From: Spirochaetaceae bacterium
Lineage (GTDB): Bacteria > Spirochaetota > Spirochaetia > Treponematales > Breznakiellaceae
Assembly: GCA_031265015.1 (NCBI GenBank)
Contig: JAISDG010000087.1
Location: 1-19,426 of the forward strand
Reading direction: 5' to 3'
DNA length: 19,426 nt
How positions within the stretch are numbered: position 1 is the first letter of the stretch; every line of letters begins with the position of its first letter. Below, piece by piece: positions 6,881-12,737 of the stretch. The notes beneath the pieces are model-generated. The model ran no database searches, was not told the origin of the DNA, and was given only the letters and a program-made list of their open reading frames with translations. The position numbers and the translations under genes are program-made.

Positions 6881-7448
6881 CCGCGCCTATTACCGTCACC
6901 GCTACTCGGATGATTTAGATTTCTTTGTCAGTTCCGATAACTCGTTTGCGGAACAGGTAAATCTTGTTCTGGCCGCTCTTGGAAAAGACGGATTTCTGGT
7001 GGATACCGGGAAACGATTTATAAAAGATGTTACGTATTGGTCGGCAGTTGTCCGGCGGGAAAACAGTGAAGCCGAATTGAAGCTTGATTTTGTGAACGAT
7101 CTGACGCCCCGCTTCGGACCTCTGGTAAAAACCGCCCTCTTTGACCGTACTGATTCTATTCAGAACATCCTTTCCAACAAAATTACCGCCCTGTTCCGCT
7201 ATGCCGCTAAAGATGTGGCGGACTTACGGGAAATATTCCTCCACGAGAAAATCGACTGGCCTCAAGCCTTTAGAGAGGCCAGAGAAAAAGAGGCGGGAAT
7301 CGAAATTCCCCAGGTATGTGAAATAATCAGCGGTATGCCCGAAGGCGAGTTTGACAACATCAGGTGGACAAATAAGCCCCGCTGGCCGGACTTTTGCGCG
7401 GACATAGCCAGGATGACGGAAGACATGCTGGGGCAGTCAAACCCCTGA
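6765..7448 (+). CDS. AbiEii/AbiGii-type nucleotidyltransferase (putative toxin)
   Basis: This 227-residue protein belongs to the AbiEii/AbiGii branch of the DNA polymerase beta-like nucleotidyltransferases, whose members act as toxins in toxin-antitoxin and abortive infection systems by modifying RNA. The motif GGTALSR (residues 34-40) followed by HRYSDDLDFF (residues 45-54, with Asp50 and Asp52) is the family core, and ELKLDF (Asp108) supplies the likely third carboxylate. The SNKITALFRYAAKDVADLREIF segment is typical of the C-terminal half. The start is TTG at 6765, with AAGGAGG at 6754-6760 only 4 bases away. It overlaps the preceding frame by 116 bases. No other phage-defence genes are seen nearby, so the target is unknown. 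Confidence 0.82.
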   Translation: MISPSEYYEKNLYPLQDGVLNTVSRCGTHFFLTGGTALSRAYYRHRYSDDLDFFVSSDNSFAEQVNLVLAALGKDGFLVDTGKRFIKDVTYWSAVVRRENSEAELKLDFVNDLTPRFGPLVKTALFDRTDSIQNILSNKITALFRYAAKDVADLREIFLHEKIDWPQAFREAREKEAGIEIPQVCEIISGMPEGEFDNIRWTNKPRWPDFCADIARMTEDMLGQSNP

Positions 7449-7463
7449 GACGTGCCCCTTGTC

Positions 7464-7546
7464 CCACGGACCAACACGGACACCACGGACAAAAGCCAAG
7501 GATTTGGAACCACAAGTCCGTGTTTGTCCGTGAGCTCCGTGGTTGT
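7464..7546. repeat. Palindromic GTCCGTG/CACGGAC repeat cluster
   Basis: The noncoding gap 7449-7593 contains CACGGAC-type units on the left (for example 7475-7493) and the complementary GTCCGTG-type units on the right (7523-7541), plus AACCAC (7508-7513) opposite GTGGTT (7540-7545). Together they form an imperfect long dyad. Spacing is irregular and units are degenerate, so this is not CRISPR. It resembles REP-like or miniature palindromic elements. No ORF, clear promoter or terminator is visible in the gap. Confidence 0.6.
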
Positions 7547-7593
7547 GAAAACGGGGTATATAAGCGCCCGGCCTTCGCCGATACTTAAAGGGT

Positions 7594-9222
7594 ATGCGTG
7601 CCCTTACGGTTTTATACGGCGGCTCCCTCGGGTCCCAGGCTTTTGAGCCGGTCCTGGACGGCAAAAGCGCCTTTTCCCTGGCGTTGGAACGGGCCGGCGC
7701 TTTCCCCGGCAGCGAAAAAACCCTCCTCCTGGTAACGGAGGGGACAAAACTGCCGGATCCCGCGCCGGGTAAGCCCCTTTCGGTGACGGCCAGGCCGGAA
7801 TGGACGGCTTCGGAACTGTGCCGGGTTCTTTCCGCCGAAGCCGCGGACTTTGATTTTGCCTACTACGGCTGGGCGGATTCCCCCTTCCTGGATCCCTCCC
7901 TGGCGGGGAAGCTGGCGGAGCGGCATATCCGTTACGGGGCGGAATATTCCTATGCCGACGGCTGGCCCCTGGGGCTGGGGCCGGAGTTAATCGGCAGCGC
8001 CCCCGCGGGGATCCTCTTTAAAATTGCCGGGGACGAGGGGAAGGGGCCGGTGAACCGGGACACCCTTTTTTCGATACTCCAGAAGGATATCAATTCCTTT
8101 GACATAGAAACGGAAATTTCTTCGGTGGACCTGCGCTGCCACCGGCTTTCCCTTACCGCCGATTCAAAGCGGAATCTGCTGCTGCTTACCCGCTTTGCCC
8201 GGGCGGGCTGCGCCGGCGCGGCGGAGGCCGAGCGGATCGTCGCGGAACATCCTGAGTTCCTCCGTACCCTGCCGGCTTTTTTCCCCCTCCAGGTGTCGGG
8301 GCCCTGCCCCGGCCGGGCCCTGGCGGAAAAAGCCGGCGCGTGCCCCCTGTGTCCCTATCCTTTGTCCGGGGCCCGGGGCGGAACCGTCGCGGACCGCGGG
8401 GATTTTCTTGATCCCGGGGATTTTGAAAAGATCCTGGGCAAAATAGAAGCTTTTGCCGGGGACGGGGTGATCGATCTTTCCCTGTGGGGGGAACTTTCCC
8501 TTCATCCCCGGCGGGACGACCTTATCCGGGCCGTTCTTGAAAGGCCCGCCCTTTCCCTGGTGATCGAAAGTTCCGGCCTTGGCTGGGGGGCCGTTGAAAA
8601 CTACGCCGCCTGGGCCGCGGCCGCGCCGAAACGGCTTAACGGCCTTCCGCCCCTGTCGTGGATTATTTCCCTGAGCGGGAAAGATCTTCCCGCCGGGCCG
8701 GATCTTCCCGGGAAGGAACTTTCCCCTTCCGGGGAAAGCGTGTCCTTTGTCAAAGCCCTGGCCGCCGCTTTTCCCCGGGAAGCGGGAACGGAGGACCGGG
8801 TCTATGTCCAGGCGGTCAGGACCGCGGGGGCGGAGGACGATATCGAAGGGTTTTACCGGGCCTGGAAAGCCCGCGGCGCGGATCAGCCGGGACCGGCGAT
8901 CATCATCCAGAAGTACGATTCATTCTGCGGCTTTCTTCCGAAGCGGCAGGCGGTGGATCTGTCCCCGGTGGAACGGCGGCCCTGCTGGCATATGATGCGG
9001 GATTTTCCCGTTCTTATCGACGGAACCGTTCCGGTATGCCGGGAAGATCTGGACTGTAGTATAACGGCCATTCCCGCGGCTTCCGGAGGATTGGGAAACA
9101 TTCTCCTGGAAGAAGCGGAAACCATCTGGAACCGGGGAGCGGAACTGTACCGTTCCCAGTGTGAAAAAAACTATGAAAAACTCTGTACCCTCTGCGATGA
9201 GTACTATACCTATAACTTTTAA
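7594..9222 (+). CDS. Spiro-SPASM protein: nucleotidyltransferase-like N-terminus joined to a SPASM domain
   Basis: This 542-residue protein is of the spirochaete-specific spiro-SPASM type. The N-terminal region (about 1-190) resembles a GT-A/cytidylyltransferase fold: the stretch from GWADSPFLDP through GAEYSYADGWPLGLGPELI parallels the TGDNPF...PLGAGVEAV stretch of the SpsF-like gene two genes downstream. The middle region (about 235-450) looks like a radical-SAM barrel, but where CxxxCxxC is expected only C250 and C253 remain (Lys246 replaces the first Cys; C238 is the nearest other Cys). The C-terminus has CWHMMRDFPVLIDGTVPVC and cysteines 464, 482, 488, 523, 531 and 534, a SPASM iron-sulphur pattern. 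The ATG at 7594 has AAAGGG unusually close. It opens the glycan-type operon. The reaction is unknown. Confidence 0.85.
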   Translation: MRALTVLYGGSLGSQAFEPVLDGKSAFSLALERAGAFPGSEKTLLLVTEGTKLPDPAPGKPLSVTARPEWTASELCRVLSAEAADFDFAYYGWADSPFLDPSLAGKLAERHIRYGAEYSYADGWPLGLGPELIGSAPAGILFKIAGDEGKGPVNRDTLFSILQKDINSFDIETEISSVDLRCHRLSLTADSKRNLLLLTRFARAGCAGAAEAERIVAEHPEFLRTLPAFFPLQVSGPCPGRALAEKAGACPLCPYPLSGARGGTVADRGDFLDPGDFEKILGKIEAFAGDGVIDLSLWGELSLHPRRDDLIRAVLERPALSLVIESSGLGWGAVENYAAWAAAAPKRLNGLPPLSWIISLSGKDLPAGPDLPGKELSPSGESVSFVKALAAAFPREAGTEDRVYVQAVRTAGAEDDIEGFYRAWKARGADQPGPAIIIQKYDSFCGFLPKRQAVDLSPVERRPCWHMMRDFPVLIDGTVPVCREDLDCSITAIPAASGGLGNILLEEAETIWNRGAELYRSQCEKNYEKLCTLCDEYYTYNF

Positions 9223-10153
9223 CGGTATTCCCTCTTCCTATACCGCGGTGGGGGGCATTAAGCGGGCCGCCTCCACGGGAGTCTCCGCGGTGCTCTTAAA
9301 CCGCGGGGGCCGTTATCCCCGGAAGACCCTGTTTCAGGAACTGGGGAAAGCGGGGTTTGACTATATTTTGTCCATCGAAGGGCCCCAGCAGCGGTACGAT
9401 TTGGAGGATCTTTCCGGCCGTTTTCCCTTTGTCCGCTTTATCCTGCTGAAGGAAAATGTTACCGCCGGAGAAGCGGTCAACATGGCGGCGGTGGAACTTT
9501 CCAGCCCCTTCTTTTTTGTCCTCTGGAATGATCACCGGCTCTTTAACGGCATTACCGCGGCCAAAATGGCCGACCTCTTCGGCGGCAAGCGGCTGTGTAC
9601 GGTTCCGGTGGTCCAGAATTCCCGGTTCGAAACCCTCCATACCCTTTCGGCGCCGGTGTTTTACCGGGGCTCCATCAAGGAACTGCCGGAAGCCCCGGAA
9701 CGGGAAAACCAGATCGCCCTTTTTCCCTATGACTGGGCAGGGCTTTACGACAAGGAACGGTTCCTGCGGCTGGGAGGCTTTGACCGGGATATTGACCACG
9801 CCCACTGGCAGCTGATGGATTTTGGTTTCCGTTCCTACCTCTGGGGAGAAGAGATCCGCTCCACCCAGATGATCCGGCTTATCCACGACGGCGCGTCTCC
9901 CCTGGCGGACAGCACCGCGGAACATTCCTACCGGCTCTTCTACCTTAAAAACCTGGCCCCGGTATTCCGCCTTGACTATGCCCATCTGCCCCTGCGCTCT
10001 TTTCCCGAATACCTGGTCAAGACCGGCGGGGATCTTCTGACGGCGTGGTTTGAATTTTCCCGGGAACGCCGGTGGGTCCGGGAAAACAGGCGCCGCTTCC
10101 GCCGGGACGCCCGGGGAATTACGGAACTCTGGGAACACGGAGAGAGCCCGTGA
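9197..10153 (+). CDS. GT2-like glycosyltransferase
   Basis: This 318-residue protein looks like a GT-A glycosyltransferase of family 2 type. TAGEAVNMAAVELSSPFFFVLWND (residues 89-112) matches the helix and strand leading to the DxD site, here WND, and the later YDKERFLRLGGFDRDIDHAHWQLMDFGFR matches the conserved acceptor-side GGFD...E/D segment of GT2 enzymes. No signal peptide or membrane helix is seen, so it acts in the cytosol or at the inner membrane surface. The frame can also start at GTG 9161, but ATG 9197 gives only a 26-base overlap with the preceding gene and a sensible N-terminus; neither start has a strong ribosome binding site, suggesting coupling. Donor and acceptor are unknown. 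Confidence 0.75.
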   Translation: MSTIPITFNGIPSSYTAVGGIKRAASTGVSAVLLNRGGRYPRKTLFQELGKAGFDYILSIEGPQQRYDLEDLSGRFPFVRFILLKENVTAGEAVNMAAVELSSPFFFVLWNDHRLFNGITAAKMADLFGGKRLCTVPVVQNSRFETLHTLSAPVFYRGSIKELPEAPERENQIALFPYDWAGLYDKERFLRLGGFDRDIDHAHWQLMDFGFRSYLWGEEIRSTQMIRLIHDGASPLADSTAEHSYRLFYLKNLAPVFRLDYAHLPLRSFPEYLVKTGGDLLTAWFEFSRERRWVRENRRRFRRDARGITELWEHGESP

Positions 10154-10833
10154 CGGCCCTGATACTCCAGGCCAGGGTTGATTCAAGCCGGCTGCCGGGG
10201 AAAAGTCTGCTGCCCCTGGGGGGGGAACCCCTGGTTTTCAGGGTGATGGAAGCCCTGGGGGGGATTCCCTGCGGGATCCGCGTACTGGCCTGTCCCGAAG
10301 ATGACGCGGCTTCCTTCAAACCCCTGGCCCTCCGGGCGGGGTTTGAAGTCGTTACCGGTCCCGGGGAAGACGTGCTTGCCCGGTTTTGCGGGGTTATCCG
10401 CCGGTACGGACCGGAGCGGATCATCCGGGCTACGGGGGATAATCCCTTTGTGTTTGCCGACGCGGCCGAAACCCTGGAGGGGGAAGCCGCCGCCCTGGAC
10501 GCGGATTATGCCGGGTATGCGGGACTGCCCCTGGGGGCGGGGGTAGAGGCGGTGAAGGCCGAAGCCCTGCTCCGCTCGGAAAAGGAAGCGGCGGACCCGG
10601 CGGAACGGGAGCATGTCTGCCCCTACCTCTACCGCCACCCCGAACTTTTCCGCCTGCACCGGCCCCTGGCCCCCCGCTGCTGGCAGGACCCCGGTAAAAG
10701 CGGTTCCGGGTTCCGGCTTACCGTGGATACCCGGGAAGATTACGACCGGGCCCGGAAGCGGTACCATCTGCTGGACCGGGAAGGTCCCGGACGCAGCCGG
10801 GGAAAGGCCGTCCTGGGAACGGGGCCCCTATGA
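10150..10833 (+). CDS. SpsF/NeuA-like cytidylyltransferase
   Basis: This 227-residue protein of the CTP_transf_3 family (SpsF, NeuA, PseF relatives) would activate a sugar acid or sugar as a CMP-type nucleotide sugar. ALILQARVDSSRLPGKSLLPLGGEPL (residues 3-28) is the nucleotide-binding signature and RATGDNPFV the metal-binding strand; RLTVDTREDYDRAR near the end is the family's C-terminal motif. The start chosen is GTG 10150, overlapping the stop of the preceding gene and preceded by GGAGAG; an upstream in-frame ATG at 10072 would add 26 residues inside that gene. The stop overlaps the next gene at ATGA (10830-10833). The exact sugar cannot be read from the sequence. Confidence 0.85.
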   Translation: MTALILQARVDSSRLPGKSLLPLGGEPLVFRVMEALGGIPCGIRVLACPEDDAASFKPLALRAGFEVVTGPGEDVLARFCGVIRRYGPERIIRATGDNPFVFADAAETLEGEAAALDADYAGYAGLPLGAGVEAVKAEALLRSEKEAADPAEREHVCPYLYRHPELFRLHRPLAPRCWQDPGKSGSGFRLTVDTREDYDRARKRYHLLDREGPGRSRGKAVLGTGPL

Positions 10834-12272
10834 GCCGGTCCCTTATGAACCGGGCGGCGGAACCCGCTTTGCTGTCCGCCGGCGGGGTCCTTGTGGCCGC
10901 CGCCGCCGGGGGGGGCAGGGGAGGGGGGCACCTGAACCGTTCCGCGGCCCTGGTCCGCGCCCTCCGGAAGGCCGGGGCCGAAGCCTGGCTCTATCCCGCG
11001 GGCCCGGAAGGTCCTTTGCCCGGCGTTGATCCCGGACTGGTGATCTCCGCGCCGGGGGACAGAGAGTGGGCCCTGGTTGTACTGGATTGTTTCCGTTGTT
11101 CCCCGGAAGAAGTAGAAGGCTGGAAGGCCCGCGGCCCGGTCCTGGGCCTTGACGAAGGCCGTTCCCGGCGGTCCTGCGATTTTCTTGTGGATCTGCTCCC
11201 CGGCCTTCCGGGAAGGGAACAGCCCAACCTGGCCTCTCCCCTGCTCCTCCCCCTGCCGGACAAACGGCGGCCCGCTTTTCCCGAATCCGGGTACCGGAAG
11301 ATCCTGATAAGCTTCGGCGCCGAAGATCCCGGAACAGTCACGGTGAAGGCCGCCCTGGCCCTCCGGGGATCCCCGGGCGATGCCCTTGGGGATGTTTCCC
11401 TGACGGCGGTATTGGGCCCCCTGCGCCGGAACGCTCCGGAGGACCGGAAACTGCTGGATCAGGCGGGGATTACCGCGGCGGAGGGTGTCCTGGGCTCCTC
11501 CTTTCGGGAAAGCCTCGCGGACTACGATCTGGTGATCACCCATTTCGGGGTTACCGCCTTCGAGGCCCTCTATGCCCGGGTTCCGGTCCTGCTGCTCAAT
11601 CCCGGCCCCTGCCATGAGCGGCTGGCCCGCCGCGGGGGGATCCCCTCCGCGGGGACCGGGAAACGGGGGCTGGAGCGGCTGGCCCCCATGGTCCGGGAAA
11701 GCGTTCAGCTTACCGGACAAAGCAGGGCGGCAGCCGCCCGCTGGGGCCTGGACGGGGAGAAAAGCAGCCTTGCGGCCCTGCTCCTGGGCGCCCGGCCCCG
11801 GGTTCACCGGGCCTGCCCTTTCTGCGCTTCCTCCGGCTCCCGGCCCGTCATCGGCCGTTTTCCCGGCAGAACCTACCGCCGCTGTTCCTGCGGCGGCATC
11901 TATCTGGACCGGCTGGATCCGCCTCCGGTGGAATACGGCGGGGACTATTTTTTTTCCGCCTATCAAAAACAGTACGGCAGGACCTATCTGGAGGATTTTC
12001 CCGGTTTACAGCGGATCGGGGAAAAACGCCTTGACCGGATCGCCGCGGTCCTTGGGAAGAATTCGCCGGGCCGCCGCCTTCTGGACATAGGCTGCGCCTA
12101 CGGACCTTTTCTGGCCGCCGCTAAGGAAAGGGGTTTTGCCGTCCAGGGGATGGACCCCGCCCGGGACGCGGCGGCTTATGTGTCGGAACGGCTGAATATT
12201 CCGGTACGGCGCGGTTTTTTCCCCGAATCGGCCCCCCGGGTCCCTTTGACGTCATTACCCTCTGGTACGTGA
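10830..12272 (+). CDS. PseG-like protein fused to a methyltransferase, truncated by an apparent frameshift
   Basis: The first ~310 residues resemble PseG/GT-B proteins: GGGRGGGHLNRSAALVRAL matches the GxGHxxR nucleotide-sugar motif, followed by KILISFGAEDPG and ITHFGVTAFEALYARVPVLLL. PseG hydrolyses a UDP-linked sugar in pseudaminic acid synthesis. Then come a zinc-type segment (CPFC ... CSCGG, about residues 330-355) and the start of a class I methyltransferase, LLDIGCAYGPFL. After SAP the frame runs into an unrelated tail and stops at 12272, while the methyltransferase continues in another frame (12245 onward: FDVITLWYVIEHF). One extra C in the C6 run at 12232-12237 would restore ...ESAPPGPFDVITLW. 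This is either a real mutation, phase variation or a sequencing error. The gene starts at an ATGA overlap with the cytidylyltransferase. Confidence 0.8.
   Translation: MSRSLMNRAAEPALLSAGGVLVAAAAGGGRGGGHLNRSAALVRALRKAGAEAWLYPAGPEGPLPGVDPGLVISAPGDREWALVVLDCFRCSPEEVEGWKARGPVLGLDEGRSRRSCDFLVDLLPGLPGREQPNLASPLLLPLPDKRRPAFPESGYRKILISFGAEDPGTVTVKAALALRGSPGDALGDVSLTAVLGPLRRNAPEDRKLLDQAGITAAEGVLGSSFRESLADYDLVITHFGVTAFEALYARVPVLLLNPGPCHERLARRGGIPSAGTGKRGLERLAPMVRESVQLTGQSRAAAARWGLDGEKSSLAALLLGARPRVHRACPFCASSGSRPVIGRFPGRTYRRCSCGGIYLDRLDPPPVEYGGDYFFSAYQKQYGRTYLEDFPGLQRIGEKRLDRIAAVLGKNSPGRRLLDIGCAYGPFLAAAKERGFAVQGMDPARDAAAYVSERLNIPVRRGFFPESAPRVPLTSLPSGT
10881..10928 (+). other. G-rich tract (G4, G8, G4, G6) in the PseG-like gene start
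   Basis: Within 48 bases the coding strand has G runs at 10884-10887, 10908-10915 (eight), 10918-10921 and 10923-10928 (six). The latter three encode the GGGRGGG of the conserved nucleotide-binding loop. The current length keeps the frame open into GHLNRS. Runs of eight or more G are known sites of length variation in treponemes, and four G runs could form a quadruplex. Confidence 0.7.
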
Positions 12273-12640
12273 TTGAACATTTTGAAAACCCCGGCGGAGC
12301 CCTGAAAGCGGTACGGGGGCTCCTGGATACCGGGGGGATTCTTGCCTTTTCCACCCCCTCCTCCCGGGGGATTTCCCGGCGGAAATCCCTTCGCTCCTTT
12401 CTGGACAAAAGCCCGGAGGATCACTGGACTGTCTGGAATCCCCGCCGCTGCGCCGGACTGCTCAGGCGTTACGGGTTCCGCCTGGAAAAACTGGTCATCA
12501 CCGGCCACCATCCCGAACGGTTTCCCCTGATCGGCCGCTTGAAATGTCTCTATCCCCTGGGGATGATCCTGAGCAGGCTTTTCGGGCTGGGAGATACCTT
12601 TGAGGCTTACGGGGTAAAAACGGAGGATTCCCATGGCTGA
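12269..12640 (+). pseudogene. C-terminal half of the split methyltransferase
   Basis: This is the displaced continuation of the preceding gene. It reads VIEHFENPGGALKAVRGLLDTGGILAFSTPS, the post-motif I part of a type 11/12 class I SAM methyltransferase, and HWTVWNPRRCAGLLRRYGF, the usual C-terminal helix region. The homologous frame begins before the GTG, at about 12242, so this is a fragment rather than an independent gene. Its GTG at 12269 overlaps the TGA of the upstream frame (12270-12272), which could permit re-initiation, but no ribosome binding site is visible. Intact, the fused protein would be about 600 residues and run from 10830 to 12640. The stop overlaps the ATP-grasp start by 8 bases. 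Confidence 0.75.
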
Positions 12641-12737
12641 AGGCTTCATGGCTGAAGGTTCCATAACCGGAGGCTCCGTGGCTGAAAACCCCATGGCCGA
12701 AGGTTCCATAACTGGGGGCTCCACGGTTGGAGGGAGA
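12633..12737 (+). repeat. Seven 15-bp in-frame repeat units at the start of the ATP-grasp gene
   Basis: Units start at 12633, 12648, 12663, 12678, 12693, 12708 and 12723 and encode MAEGF, MAEGS, ITGGS, VAENP, MAEGS, ITGGS and TVGGR. The order implies an older 30- or 45-base duplication (MAEGS-ITGGS occurs twice). The period matches the repeat in truA. The units precede the first conserved strand (RILILGAG), so copy number can change without harming the enzyme core. Confidence 0.88.

Noticed and set aside
7449..7593. CRISPR-like array of GTCCGTG units
   Set aside because: Units are short, degenerate and in opposing orientation, with no regular spacers and no cas genes nearby.
9161..9196. Upstream GTG start for the GT2-like gene
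   Set aside because: It adds 12 Lys/Ser-rich residues inside the preceding gene without a ribosome binding site; the ATG at 9197 gives a more family-like start, although the choice is not certain.
10072..10149. Upstream ATG start for the cytidylyltransferase
   Set aside because: The extra 26 residues precede the family's N-terminal LILQAR motif; GTG 10150 has a GGAGAG site and the usual stop-start overlap.
10740..11966. 408-codon open frame on the minus strand opposite the PseG-like gene
   Set aside because: It is Gly/Pro/Arg-rich with no motif, lacks a ribosome binding site and lies opposite a well-supported gene; long antisense frames are expected in GC-rich DNA.
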